Shown in pieces: positions 52,741 to 62,460 of a stretch of 64,000 bases of DNA. Under the pieces are notes generated by a model that saw only the letters and a list, made by a program, of their open reading frames with translations, was not told the DNA's origin and ran no database searches. Each line of letters opens with the position of its first letter. The stretch's first letter is position 1. The translations under genes were made by a program, and so were the position numbers. The stretch is from Lachnospiraceae bacterium (lineage in GTDB: Bacteria > Bacillota > Clostridia > Lachnospirales > Lachnospiraceae), in NCBI GenBank assembly GCA_016291655.1, contig JAEEYF010000018.1, positions 1 through 64,000 on the forward strand, read 5' to 3'.

Positions 52741-55700
52741 TTACACCGTAAACTTTCCTTTTAGATTTTTGTTTGCCGTTGCAAGCATAAGTTTGATCCT
52801 GTTCAGCTGGTTAACCTCGGAAGCTCCGGGATCATAGTCAACCGCAACAATATTCGCTTCCGGGAACTGCCTTCTGAGTTCCTTGATAACGCCCTTTCCC
52901 ACAATGTGGTTGGGAAGACACGCGAAAGGCTGACAGCAAACGATGTTCGGAACTTCAGAATGTATGAGTTCGATCATCTCTCCCGTCAGGAACCAACCTT
53001 CACCGGTCTGATTGCCCATGGAAACGATCGGCTTGGCATATTCGGCAAGCTTGGCTATATGCGTAGGCGACTCAAACCTCTTACTCTTTGTAAACTCCTT
53101 GACCGCATCCTTTCTCATGAATTCATAGAAGGCCACGATCAGGTTGTTGATACGCCTTGATTTCTTTGACTTTCCCAAAGCCTCGTACTTAAAGTTCGCG
53201 TTGTAGGAGCAATATGCAAGGAAGTCCATAAGATCCGGCATAACAGCCTCAGCGCCCTCCGATTCAAGAAGCTCCACAAGGTTGTTGTTTGCAGCGGGAA
53301 GGAATTTTACAAGGATCTCTCCCACTATGCCCACTCTGGGTTTCTTTATGTCTTTAAGAGGGATCTCGTCAAAGTCTTTGATAATGGCTCTGATATTCCT
53401 CTTGAAATCTCTGAATCTGCCGGTTTTGACCTGCTCTATACACTTCTTTTTCCATTTTTCATGCAGTTCATTGACCGAACCCGGAACGGCTTCATAAGGT
53501 CTGGTCCTGTAAACCACCCTCATAAAGATATCGCCGTAAACCAGTGCCATCATTGCACGAACGATCATCTTCGGTTCCATCTTAAAGCCCGGGTTCTTCT
53601 CTATGCCCGATGTGCTAAGGGATATAACCGGAACCTGTTCCATCTCCGCTTTTTTAAGAGCACGACGTATAAAGGCTATATAGTTTGTGGCACGACAACC
53701 GCCGCCGGTCTGGGTTATGAGTACCGCCGTTTTGTTAAGGTCATATTCGCCCGACTGCAATGCCGCTATCATTTCTCCGACAACCAGAAGCGAAGGATAG
53801 CATGCATCGTTGTTAACATATTTCAAACCTGTATCTATGGTCTTTCTGTCAGGTTCAGGAAGTTCAACAACATTCAGACCGCAGGAAGCCATTGCAGGCG
53901 CAAGGATATCAAAATGTATGGGAGACATCTGCGGCACAAGCACCGTATAGTTCTTTCTCATCTCCTCCGTAAAGATCAGACGATGATAAGCAGAGTCCTT
54001 GACTTCTGTCTTTACACCCTTTCTCTTTCTGTCATTGATGGCCGAAAGCAAAGAACGGATGCGTATGCGCGCGGCTCCGAGATTGTTGACTTCATCGATC
54101 TTGAGCATCGTATAGATCTTGCCCGATCCGGTAAGTATGTCTGCCACCTGGTCCGTGGTAACAGCGTCGAGGCCGCAGCCGAACGAAAACAGCTGGATAA
54201 GATCCAGATCCGGATTTTCTCTGACATAGCTTGCCGCAGCATAAAGTCTTGAGTGGTACATCCACTGATCCACAACGATGGTGGGTCTGTCCACAGGTCT
54301 TAAGTGCGATACGGAATCTTCCGTAAGTACGGCAACTCCGAAGGATGTAATGAGTTCGGGGATTCCGTGGTTGATCTCGGGATCGATGTGATAAGGTCTG
54401 CCCGCAAGAACTATGCCATGGATCTTGTTATCCCTGACGTATTGAACCGCCGCCTCTCCGGCTCTCCTCATATCGCCTCTTGCTTTTAAAAGTTCAAGCC
54501 ATGCCGCATGAGCAGCCGCCTGAACCTCCAAGGCGCCTATGCCGTTCTCCTCTCCGAAGAACTTGACAAGACGTTTGGTAATGATCTCTTCCGATTCCAG
54601 TGAAACAAAGGGATTCTGGAAATTGACGTTTTCGGTCCTTATCTCTTCAACGTTGTTCTTGATGTTTTCACCGTAGCCCGCAACCATGGGACAGTTGTAA
54701 TGGTCCCCGGCTCCCGCAAACTCAATTCTTTCGTAAACAACACAAGGGTAAAAGATATATTTGATCCCCTGCTTTATAAGCCATGAAACATGACCGTGAG
54801 CAAGCTTTGCGGGATAGCATTCCGATTCCGAAGGAATGGATTCTATGCCCATTTCATATATTTTCCTTGAGGACACGGGTGAAAGCACAACTCTGTAACC
54901 CAGAGACGTAAAGAACGTGAACCAGAAGGGATAGTTTTCATACATATTAAGGACTCTGGGAATACCAACGACTCCTCTGGGAGCTGCGAACTCTTCAAGG
55001 GGCTCATAACCGAATACTCTTTTTAATTTATAGGCAAAAAGATTCGGGATGCCTGTGTCGGATTTTTCCTTTCCGAGTCCTCTCTCGCAACGATTTCCCG
55101 AAACAAAACGTCTGTTTCCGGGGAAATGATTGATGGTGAGAAGGCAGTTGTTGGTGCAACCCTTGCATCTTGTAAGCGTTGAAGTAAAGGTCAGCTCCTC
55201 GATCTCCTTAAAGGAAAGCATAGTCGTCTTTTGGCCTTCATAATGCTCTCGTGCAATAAGTGCCGCTCCGAAGGCTCCCATGATGCCCGCAATGTCGGGA
55301 CGTATGACTTCCGCATTTACGATCTTTTCCAAGCCGCGTAAAACAGCATCGTTGTAGAAGGTACCGCCCTGAACCACGATCTTTTGTCCAAGATCTTTGG
55401 CATCACTGACTTTGATAACCTTATAAAGTGCATTCTTGATAACGGAATAAGCAAGTCCGGCAGAAATGTCCGAAACACTTGCGCCTTCCTTCTGAGCCTG
55501 CTTAACCTTGGAGTTCATGAATACCGTACATCTGGTTCCGAGATCTATGGGATTTTCAGCAAAGAGCGCAATCTTGGCAAATTCCGAGACCTCATAGTTC
55601 AGAGACTTCGCAAAGGTTTCAATGAATGAACCGCAACCCGATGAACATGCTTCGTTCAACTGAACCGAATCTACCGCATGATTTTTTATCTTAATGCATT

Positions 55701-56997
55701 TCATATCCTGTCCGCCGATGTCCAGGACACAATCCACCTCGGGATTAAAGAAGGAAGCCGCATAGTAATGCGCAACGGTCTCAACCTCGCCTTCATCCAG
55801 CATGAGAGCTGCCTTCAGCAATGCTTCTCCGTAGCCCGTGGAGCACGAACGCACTATCCTTGCTCCTTCCGGGATCTTGTCAGCGATCTCCTTTATGGCT
55901 TTTATGGCCGTTTTCAAAGGACTTCCGTTATTGTTCTGATAAAATGAATACAACAAAGAACCGTCTTCACCCACAACAGCAACCTTTGTGGTGGTGGAAC
56001 CCGCATCTATTCCGAGATAGCAATTACCTGAATAGAAAGCGATGTCGTCCTTTCTCACGGTTGCTTTTTCATGTCTCTTTTTGAATTCTTCATAGGACTC
56101 TTTATCGGCAAACAGAGGTTCCAATCTCGCAACCTCAAAGTCCATCTTTATGCCTTTTTCAAGGCGTGTTATCATCTCGGAAAGAAGTACTCTCTCCTCG
56201 GTTTTATTGTTCTCCTTTGCCGTCATTCCCGAGCCCATTGCAGCGAACAGATGAGAATTGTTGGGAGCTATGACCGCCTCCGGAGGCAGATTCAACGTTC
56301 TTACAAAGGCTTCCTTCAACTCCGTAAGGAAATGAAGAGGTCCGCCCAGGAATGCAACATTTCCTCTGATGGGCTTACCGCATGCAAGACCGCTTATCGT
56401 CTGGTTTACCACTGCCTGGAATATGGAAGCGGAAAGATCTTCCTTTGATGCACCCTCGTTGATAAGGGGCTGAATGTCCGTCTTTGCAAACACACCGCAT
56501 CTTGCGGCAATGGGATAGATGGCCTTGTAATCCTTGGCATATTCGTTCAGACCCGCTGCATCCGTCTTTAAAAGAGATGCCATCTGATCGATGAAGGATC
56601 CCGTACCTCCGGCACATATGCCGTTCATTCTCTGTTCCACACCGCCTGTAAAATAGATGATCTTGGCATCCTCACCCCCGAGCTCGATGGCAACGTCGGT
56701 CTTGGGAGCAAATTCCTGCAGCGCATTCGCAACCGCTACAACTTCCTGTACGAAAGAAACATTCAGATGCTTTGCAAGTGTCAGACCGCCGGACCCGGTG
56801 ATGGCAGGCTGTAAAACACATTCTCCCGTAACCTCTTTTGCTTTGTTGAGTATTCGGGCAAGCGTTCCCTGTATGTCTGCGAAATGTCTTTGATAATCGG
56901 AGAAAAGAAGCTCTCCGTTTTCATTTACAATGGCCGCTTTAACAGTTGTGGAACCAATATCGATTCCCAAATAATAAAGTGGATAATCAGCTGTCAT
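52741..56997 (-). CDS. Acyl-CoA dehydratase activase fusion (BadF/HgdC with DUF2229 and HgdB-like parts)
   Basis: A 1418-residue protein of the long 2-hydroxyglutaryl-CoA dehydratase activator-related family. Two ASKHA ATPase domains occur: residues 1-290 ([28 protein letters not shown]) and about 325-590 ([28 protein letters not shown]). A cysteine motif ([10 protein letters not shown]) near 635 follows, then a DUF2229 part ([16 protein letters not shown]) near 700-900, and a long C-terminal part with HgdB-like features. The activators hydrolyse ATP to inject an electron into radical dehydratases through an Fe-S cluster. No dehydratase subunit is nearby, so its partner and reaction are unknown. 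The extended -10 promoter at 57037-57045 and GAGGG precede it. Confidence 0.9.
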   Translation of the reverse strand: MTADYPLYYLGIDIGSTTVKAAIVNENGELLFSDYQRHFADIQGTLARILNKAKEVTGECVLQPAITGSGGLTLAKHLNVSFVQEVVAVANALQEFAPKTDVAIELGGEDAKIIYFTGGVEQRMNGICAGGTGSFIDQMASLLKTDAAGLNEYAKDYKAIYPIAARCGVFAKTDIQPLINEGASKEDLSASIFQAVVNQTISGLACGKPIRGNVAFLGGPLHFLTELKEAFVRTLNLPPEAVIAPNNSHLFAAMGSGMTAKENNKTEERVLLSEMITRLEKGIKMDFEVARLEPLFADKESYEEFKKRHEKATVRKDDIAFYSGNCYLGIDAGSTTTKVAVVGEDGSLLYSFYQNNNGSPLKTAIKAIKEIADKIPEGARIVRSCSTGYGEALLKAALMLDEGEVETVAHYYAASFFNPEVDCVLDIGGQDMKCIKIKNHAVDSVQLNEACSSGCGSFIETFAKSLNYEVSEFAKIALFAENPIDLGTRCTVFMNSKVKQAQKEGASVSDISAGLAYSVIKNALYKVIKVSDAKDLGQKIVVQGGTFYNDAVLRGLEKIVNAEVIRPDIAGIMGAFGAALIAREHYEGQKTTMLSFKEIEELTFTSTLTRCKGCTNNCLLTINHFPGNRRFVSGNRCERGLGKEKSDTGIPNLFAYKLKRVFGYEPLEEFAAPRGVVGIPRVLNMYENYPFWFTFFTSLGYRVVLSPVSSRKIYEMGIESIPSESECYPAKLAHGHVSWLIKQGIKYIFYPCVVYERIEFAGAGDHYNCPMVAGYGENIKNNVEEIRTENVNFQNPFVSLESEEIITKRLVKFFGEENGIGALEVQAAAHAAWLELLKARGDMRRAGEAAVQYVRDNKIHGIVLAGRPYHIDPEINHGIPELITSFGVAVLTEDSVSHLRPVDRPTIVVDQWMYHSRLYAAASYVRENPDLDLIQLFSFGCGLDAVTTDQVADILTGSGKIYTMLKIDEVNNLGAARIRIRSLLSAINDRKRKGVKTEVKDSAYHRLIFTEEMRKNYTVLVPQMSPIHFDILAPAMASCGLNVVELPEPDRKTIDTGLKYVNNDACYPSLLVVGEMIAALQSGEYDLNKTAVLITQTGGGCRATNYIAFIRRALKKAEMEQVPVISLSTSGIEKNPGFKMEPKMIVRAMMALVYGDIFMRVVYRTRPYEAVPGSVNELHEKWKKKCIEQVKTGRFRDFKRNIRAIIKDFDEIPLKDIKKPRVGIVGEILVKFLPAANNNLVELLESEGAEAVMPDLMDFLAYCSYNANFKYEALGKSKKSRRINNLIVAFYEFMRKDAVKEFTKSKRFESPTHIAKLAEYAKPIVSMGNQTGEGWFLTGEMIELIHSEVPNIVCCQPFACLPNHIVGKGVIKELRRQFPEANIVAVDYDPGASEVNQLNRIKLMLATANKNLKGKFTV

Positions 56998-57036
56998 TTT
57001 AATTCCCTCATATAGATTTTGAATATAATATGGCGA

Positions 57037-57045
57037 ATTATATCA
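57037..57045 (-). promoter_or_regulatory. Extended -10 promoter of the BadF-type gene
   Basis: On the minus strand TGATATAAT (57045-57037) is a TGnTATAAT extended -10 element. The region at the -35 distance (TGGCAA) is poor. The start codon lies about 40 bases downstream. Confidence 0.55.
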
Positions 57046-57073
57046 TTTAATGATAAAAATTGCCATAAGAATT

Positions 57074-57099
57074 ATGTGAAGCCCCAAAAAGCTTCACAT
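57074..57099 (-). terminator. Hairpin overlapping the ung stop codon
   Basis: ATGTGAAGC (57074-57082) and GCTTCACAT (57091-57099) form a 9-bp stem that includes the ung stop codon. The following T-run is weak (AATTCTTATG). Confidence 0.55.
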
Positions 57100-57768
57100 G
57101 TTTTCAATCTGCCAATCTATAGGCTCAAGCCCATTGGCCTTCAATATTGTGTTGGTTTTTGAAAAATGCTTGCATCCGAAGAATCCGCGATAAGCAGACA
57201 ACGGACTCGGATGAGGTGCTTTTAGTATAACATGTTTGGGATTTGTGATAAGTTCGGCTTTTTTTTGCGCGGGACTTCCCCACAGCAAAAATACCACGGG
57301 AGTGCTCTTTTTGTTAAGCGCCCGCAAAGCTGCATCCGTATACTGTTCCCAGCCGTGTCCCGCATGGCTGTTGGCCTGATGTGCCCTTACCGTGAGTACG
57401 GTGTTCAGCATCAAAACTCCCTGTTTTGCCCATTTTGTGAGCAGTCCGTTATTGGGGATGTAGCAGCCCAGATCATCATGCAATTCTTTAAAAATGTTTT
57501 GAAGACTGGGCGGTATATCGGTGGGAGGAAGCACGGAAAAACACAGTCCGTGAGCCTGCCCCACATTGTGATACGGATCCTGCCCCAGGATCACGACTCT
57601 CGTATCCGCAAAGGAAGTATAATGAAACGCATTAAATATATCATCGGAAGGCGGATAAACGATCTGAGTCTCGTACTCATGCTTTACAAAGTTAAACAGC
57701 TTCCTGTAATACTCTTTCCCGTATTCTTCTTTCAGTTGATCGTTCCAATCGTTCGAAACAGCGCTCAT
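57094..57768 (-). CDS. ung: Uracil-DNA glycosylase, family 1
   Basis: A 224-residue UDG that removes uracil from DNA. The catalytic Asp lies in VILGQDPYHNVGQAHGLCFSV, the substrate pocket includes VFLLWGSPAQKK, and the catalytic His in KAPHPSPLSAYRGFFG. Its ATG overlaps the hisF stop by one base (TAATG), indicating coupling. The length is normal. Confidence 0.97.
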   Translation of the reverse strand: MSAVSNDWNDQLKEEYGKEYYRKLFNFVKHEYETQIVYPPSDDIFNAFHYTSFADTRVVILGQDPYHNVGQAHGLCFSVLPPTDIPPSLQNIFKELHDDLGCYIPNNGLLTKWAKQGVLMLNTVLTVRAHQANSHAGHGWEQYTDAALRALNKKSTPVVFLLWGSPAQKKAELITNPKHVILKAPHPSPLSAYRGFFGCKHFSKTNTILKANGLEPIDWQIENM

Positions 57769-58529
57769 TATAATCTTACAGATACCCCTTTGTCACGAAG
57801 ATATTTTTTTACTTCCGCAATCTCAAGTTCCTTATAGTGAAAAAGCGTTGCAGCAAGGGCCGCATCCGCGCAGCCTTCGGTAAGGACCTCACTGAAGTGC
57901 TCACATCTGCCCGCTCCTCCTGAAGCGATAACAGGCACATTCACGAGTTTCGCTATGGTTCTTGTAAGTTCTATGTCATATCCGTTCTTTGTACCGTCAG
58001 CATCCATAGAGGTCAAGAGCAGCTCTCCCGCTCCCAGTTCGCAGGCCTTGCAGGCCCACTCCACGGCATCTATGCCCATATCGATGCGGCCGCCGTTTTT
58101 GAAGATGTTCCAGCCCTTTCCGTCCTCTCTTCTCTTTGCGTCAATGGCTACCACAACGCACTGACTGCCAAACTTGTCCGCAGCCCTCGAAATGAGCTCC
58201 GGATCCATGATGGCCGCCGAATTCACGGCAACCTTGTCCGCGCCCTCTCTTAATATGACTTTGAAATCCTCAATGGTACGGATCCCTCCGCCGACCGTAA
58301 AGGGTATGAAGATCGCCTTCGATATCTTTCTTACGAGATCGGCTTTGATCTCTCTGGCGTCCGAAGAAGCCGTGATATCAAGAAAAACCAGCTCGTCCGC
58401 TCCGGCCGCATCATAAGCCGCCGCAGTTTCAACCGGATCGCCCGCATCCCGAAGATTAACAAAATTAATTCCTTTAACAACTCTGCCGTCTTTGATATCC
58501 AGACAGGGGATAATTCGTTTTGTAAGCAT
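57768..58529 (-). CDS. hisF: Imidazole glycerol phosphate synthase cyclase subunit
   Basis: A 253-residue (beta/alpha)8 protein that closes the imidazole ring and releases AICAR. The N-terminal [23 protein letters not shown] holds catalytic Asp11, and VVVAIDAKR the second Asp. [13 protein letters not shown] and [12 protein letters not shown] are the phosphate-binding blocks. The start ATG 58529 has GGAG five bases upstream; a GTG two codons earlier is disfavoured. It follows hisH by nine bases and forms the synthase with it. The other his genes are not in the window. Confidence 0.97.
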   Translation of the reverse strand: MLTKRIIPCLDIKDGRVVKGINFVNLRDAGDPVETAAAYDAAGADELVFLDITASSDAREIKADLVRKISKAIFIPFTVGGGIRTIEDFKVILREGADKVAVNSAAIMDPELISRAADKFGSQCVVVAIDAKRREDGKGWNIFKNGGRIDMGIDAVEWACKACELGAGELLLTSMDADGTKNGYDIELTRTIAKLVNVPVIASGGAGRCEHFSEVLTEGCADAALAATLFHYKELEIAEVKKYLRDKGVSVRL

Positions 58530-58538
58530 ATGCACTCC

Positions 58539-59144
58539 TTACAGCTCAGCGAAATTTTTCAGGATACTCAGTCCCACCTTTCCCGACTTTTCGGGATGGA
58601 ACTGACATGCAAACACATTACCGCTCTCTATCGCGGCATGAAAAGGATGAATGTAGTCACATTTGGCCGCCACTATGCTTTCCTCCTCCGCTTCAAGGTA
58701 ATAGGAATGCACGAAGTAAAAGTAGGAATTGTTCGGAACGTCCTTGAAAAGCCTGCTTCCCGGCCTTATTTCTATGGAATTCCATCCTATCTGAGGGATC
58801 TTAAACCCGGGGCAATTTTCAAAACGCCTGATCCTGCCTTTAAATATGCCAAGTCCCGGAACAGGCTTTCCCTCCTCGCTTGACTCGAATAACATCTGCA
58901 ATCCGAGGCATATGCCCAAAAGAGGTATCCCCTTCTTTACCGCTTTTCTGACCGTCTCATCGAGACCTGCAGCGGTAAGCATATTCATCGCATCGCCAAA
59001 AGCCCCCACGCCGGGAAGTACTATCTTGTCCGAAGCAAGTATCTCGTCCTCATTGGCTGTTACCAGTGTTTCATAACCCAAAAAAGCAAATGCTTTTTCG
59101 ACGCTTTCAAGGTTTCCTGCGCCGTAATCGATGATCGTTATCAA
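58539..59144 (-). CDS. hisH: Imidazole glycerol phosphate synthase amidotransferase subunit
   Basis: A 201-residue class I glutamine amidotransferase that supplies ammonia to HisF. The catalytic Cys lies in GICLGLQMLF and the His-Glu pair in ACQFHPEKSG; DYGAGNLESVEKAF opens the protein. The start codon is TTG at 59144 with GGAGG six bases upstream. It heads the hisH-hisF-ung unit, just after a terminator. Confidence 0.96.
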   Translation of the reverse strand: MITIIDYGAGNLESVEKAFAFLGYETLVTANEDEILASDKIVLPGVGAFGDAMNMLTAAGLDETVRKAVKKGIPLLGICLGLQMLFESSEEGKPVPGLGIFKGRIRRFENCPGFKIPQIGWNSIEIRPGSRLFKDVPNNSYFYFVHSYYLEAEEESIVAAKCDYIHPFHAAIESGNVFACQFHPEKSGKVGLSILKNFAEL

Positions 59145-59171
59145 AGAGAACCTCCAAATTAATCATGAATT

Positions 59172-59204
59172 ATACAAAATGGGCAGAGTTTAAGCTCCGC
59201 CCAT
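59172..59204 (-). terminator. Terminator after the acidic membrane protein gene
   Basis: On the minus strand ATGGGCGGAG pairs with CTCTGCCCAT (59179-59204, one mismatch), followed by TTTTGTATAATTC. It separates this gene from hisH. The trailing TATAAT could be part of the hisH promoter. Confidence 0.7.
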
Positions 59205-59225
59205 ATTACATCATACCTTTAACTT

Positions 59226-61439
59226 TTACTGATTGAAGCCCAAACCCAAGCGGTCAACAGTCTCATAAATGTATCTGGTGTAGTACAGATTTGCTTCGTA
59301 CTCACTGTATGAAGACTTAAGCGCATCGTAATGTTCGAGAACGAACATTGCTTCGGCTTCATCTATCCCATAATTGTCCCAAAGCCGGTTTAATATCTCG
59401 CTTCTTACGAGATAAATGTCATCCTGTGCCCCCAAAGCAGCAGCATGCGCAAACCATTTTCTGAATCTTAAAAGTCCTTTGAAAAGATCGTTAAGTCCCT
59501 CTCTGTAATCATCAAGCTTAGCATGATTGTTGTAAGCATTTAGTTGAGTATTGACATAGTTGACCGTAAGGATCTTGTCATAGATCTCATAATCCTCTTC
59601 TTCTATGTCCAGACCATAGATCTTGTCATATGCCATTGTGTAATAATTTACATCTCTGTAGATCAGTGCATTGTCGAAATACTTGGTAGCCTGTCTGACG
59701 CCGATGTTGTAAGCAAGCGTGCTGCCTCCGCTGACCGTTACGGCAACTATTCCGATGAACAGAGCGAAGATGACCAGAATGCCCCATTTGTTAAGCTTTG
59801 TGGTGTTTCCGACATCTTCAAGGATGAAAGCACTTGCCTGCTCAAGCTTCTTCTTTCTGGCAAGCTCTTTTTCCTCAGCGGTCTGTCTCGCTTTGAGAGC
59901 CTTGGCTTCAGCGATCTCCTTCTTCTTGGCAGCCTTTTCTGCCTTCTTGGCTTCCTTCAAAGCTTTCTTCGCTTCCGCCGCCTCAGCCTTCTTTTTCTCT
60001 ATTTCTTCGGGCGTCGGCTCCGGCTTGATCTGATTCTCAGGTATCTTTACATTACCGAATAACCTGATGTACCACGGTAATTTATCTTTAACGTCTTTAA
60101 CCTTTTTGGTCTTTGTTGTGCCCTCTTCATTCGGCTTGTCGATGTCTATCTCGTTAAACAGATTGTCAAGAGCCGCAAGATCGTCTTCATTGAGGGAATC
60201 TACCCCCATATCTCCGAGCATTCCGCCGAGGCCGACGTTTTCTGCCTGTTCCTCATCGGAATTCTCATCCGCATCGAAGGTAAAGCCTGACATCGGATCA
60301 TCGTCTCCCGAAGAGGGATTTTCTTCTTCCTCTTCAGTGGAAAACAGATCGTTGAATTCGGGCATTTCTTCCGCTGCGGGAAGCGATCCGTCTTCTTCAA
60401 ATACGGCAGGTTCTGTCCCGTCATCCGTAAGTGCGAATATATCCTCCGAATCGGCAAGCTCCGGCTTGTTGTCGTCCTCCTCGATATCAGAGACTTCGTC
60501 TGCAAGATGCTCTTCCATATTGCTGTCCGTAACCATATCCGATCCGTCCTGATTCAGGAAATCAAAACCGTCATAGTTAAAGTCACTGTCATCCGAACTC
60601 TTTGTCGGTTCATCGACTTTTTTGAATTCATCGTTTTCTTTATCAACGATAATATCACTTCCGGCATGATTTGCTATTCCGTCGTAATTGCTGTCTTTGT
60701 CATCGAACAGACTGCCAAAGAGTGCATCCAGAGCAGCTTCTTCATCTGCTCCGCTCTTTTCCTCCTTATTGCCTGAAAAGTCAAATTCGGGTTCATTTGC
60801 CGGCTCAATTTCGGGATCATGAGCCTCTTCGATCACGGTCTGTGTCTCGGGAAGCTTCTCAGACTCATCGCTGCTCTTGTCTGTTTCCTGAGCAAACTCT
60901 TCGTCCACATCACTTTCAGACACAGCAAACAGCTCTCCGGAGGATCTTTCCTCGGAAAGCTCATTGCTGATTATTTCATCGATGACTTCGTCTTCATATT
61001 CATCGAAAATGTTATAGTTTTCAATCTCCCCTGCTTCAAATTCCGGAATAGGTACGCTCCGAATCGCGGCCACCGCTTCATCAACGGATAACTCGGGCTG
61101 TTTCTTTGACTTTTCGGTCTTTTGAGGCTTCTGTGCCTTTTGGGGCTTTTCCGCCTTTACAGCCTTTTTCTCCGTTTTTGTTTTCTTGGGCTTCTCTTCG
61201 ACCGGTGCTGTATCCTCTGTGATCTCTTCAGGCAATTCTTCCGATTCTTCCGCGATCGGTTCCTCGATCATCGGTGTTTCCTCGATCGGAATTTCTTTCT
61301 CCGGTTTAACCCCGTCATTTTGTTCCGCAGTCACTTTATGTTTTTTGTAAGCTGCGAACCTGTCAGTTTCTTCTTTTTTATTGCCGTCTGAATTGAGCCC
61401 GTTCAGGAGACTGTCAAGATAAGATTCATCATTTGGCAT
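59226..61439 (-). CDS. Long acidic single-pass membrane protein, unknown
   Basis: A 737-residue protein without a recognised family. Residues 1-455 are low in complexity and rich in Glu, Asp and Ser, with an early Lys/Pro-rich segment (KTEKKAVKAEKPQKAQ). Residues 465-540 form a Lys/Ala/Glu-rich helical stretch (EEIEKKKAEAAEAKKA). A membrane helix lies at about 551-569 (GILVIFALFIGIVAVTVS). The last 165 residues, probably outside the cell, are rich in Tyr and helical, resembling TPR-like folds. It lies 25 bases downstream of cheV in the same unit, and the same pairing is common in Lachnospiraceae from memory. A link to chemoreception or envelope sensing is a guess. Confidence 0.72.
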   Translation of the reverse strand: MPNDESYLDSLLNGLNSDGNKKEETDRFAAYKKHKVTAEQNDGVKPEKEIPIEETPMIEEPIAEESEELPEEITEDTAPVEEKPKKTKTEKKAVKAEKPQKAQKPQKTEKSKKQPELSVDEAVAAIRSVPIPEFEAGEIENYNIFDEYEDEVIDEIISNELSEERSSGELFAVSESDVDEEFAQETDKSSDESEKLPETQTVIEEAHDPEIEPANEPEFDFSGNKEEKSGADEEAALDALFGSLFDDKDSNYDGIANHAGSDIIVDKENDEFKKVDEPTKSSDDSDFNYDGFDFLNQDGSDMVTDSNMEEHLADEVSDIEEDDNKPELADSEDIFALTDDGTEPAVFEEDGSLPAAEEMPEFNDLFSTEEEEENPSSGDDDPMSGFTFDADENSDEEQAENVGLGGMLGDMGVDSLNEDDLAALDNLFNEIDIDKPNEEGTTKTKKVKDVKDKLPWYIRLFGNVKIPENQIKPEPTPEEIEKKKAEAAEAKKALKEAKKAEKAAKKKEIAEAKALKARQTAEEKELARKKKLEQASAFILEDVGNTTKLNKWGILVIFALFIGIVAVTVSGGSTLAYNIGVRQATKYFDNALIYRDVNYYTMAYDKIYGLDIEEEDYEIYDKILTVNYVNTQLNAYNNHAKLDDYREGLNDLFKGLLRFRKWFAHAAALGAQDDIYLVRSEILNRLWDNYGIDEAEAMFVLEHYDALKSSYSEYEANLYYTRYIYETVDRLGLGFNQ

Positions 61440-61464
61440 CTGTTGGTACTCCGGGTGTAGTTAA

Positions 61465-62367
61465 TTAGTTCAAAATGAGCTTATCAATTTCTCCTACAAG
61501 ACGTCCTATCTGAGGCTTGGTGATCTGAGCATCGGCCCCGAGAGATTTTCCCTTAACAATGAGTTCATCGCTTATCATTGATGAGAATATAATAACGGGA
61601 ATGTTCTTCATCTTATCATCCGTCTTAATGAGCTTTGTAAGATGATGACCATCCATACGAGGCATCTCAATATCGGTGATGATGAGCTTAACCTTATCGG
61701 TGATCTTACCGTCTTTGTTGAGTTCGGTAAGCTTGTCCCATGCATCCTGTCCGTCCATATTCACAATAAGATTGGAATAGCCCGCTTTTTTCAGGCAATC
61801 CTGCAAGAGCTTCGAAAGAAGTGCGGAGTCTTCCGCAATAAGGATGGGCTTAGTGCTTCTCTGTCTGAAACCAAGCTCGTCGATATCGCTGACCTTGAGA
61901 GATGTATCGGGAGAAATGTCTGCGATTATCTTCTCAAAATCCAAAAGAACGATCAATCTTCCGTCAAGCTTAACGATTCCGGTAGCGACTCCCTTGCCCT
62001 GTCCGTTCAGGGTAGCATCGGGTTTCAAAACCTCTTCCCATGATACTCTGTGAATTCCGACTACGGAATGAACATGGAAAGCTGCATTCGTATTGTTGAA
62101 ATAGGTAACAATATAAAGATCGTTCTTAATCTCCTTTGATTCGGGAAGATTGAGCACTTTGGAAAGGCTTATGCTTGTAATGACCTCGTCACGCGGCATA
62201 AATATTCCTTCAATGGCAGGATCTGCATTGGGAACCGGAACAGCCGGTGTGTACTGCAGAATTTCACGAATCTTTGCGACATTAATGCCGTAGCGGTTCT
62301 CGCCCACCATAAATTCCAGTATTTCGAGTTCGTTGGTTCCGCTTTCTAACAAGATGTTGGTATCCAT
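61465..62367 (-). CDS. cheV: Chemotaxis coupling/response regulator protein CheV
   Basis: A 300-residue protein with an N-terminal CheW-like domain (residues 10-155; LEFMVGENRYGINVAKIREIL) and a C-terminal receiver domain (about 175-298) with phospho-acceptor Asp in LIITDIEMPRMDGHHL and the conserved Lys in AQITKPQ. CheV couples receptors to CheA and adjusts adaptation. The start is the ATG at 62367 with GGAGG seven bases upstream; the ATG two codons before lies too close. No other che genes are in the window. Promoter at 62415-62443. Confidence 0.94.
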   Translation of the reverse strand: MDTNILLESGTNELEILEFMVGENRYGINVAKIREILQYTPAVPVPNADPAIEGIFMPRDEVITSISLSKVLNLPESKEIKNDLYIVTYFNNTNAAFHVHSVVGIHRVSWEEVLKPDATLNGQGKGVATGIVKLDGRLIVLLDFEKIIADISPDTSLKVSDIDELGFRQRSTKPILIAEDSALLSKLLQDCLKKAGYSNLIVNMDGQDAWDKLTELNKDGKITDKVKLIITDIEMPRMDGHHLTKLIKTDDKMKNIPVIIFSSMISDELIVKGKSLGADAQITKPQIGRLVGEIDKLILN

Positions 62368-62414
62368 ATTCATTCCTCCGTGTTAGGTAAATTCATATCG
62401 TAAATATTGCGTAA

Positions 62415-62443
62415 ATTATATAACATATCAGACTATTTTTCAA
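62415..62443 (-). promoter_or_regulatory. Sigma-A promoter of cheV
   Basis: On the minus strand, TTGAAA (62443-62438) and TATAAT (62420-62415) are separated by exactly 17 bases. No sigma-28-type motility promoter was seen. Confidence 0.75.
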
Positions 62444-62460
62444 TTGATTTACCACAAGTT

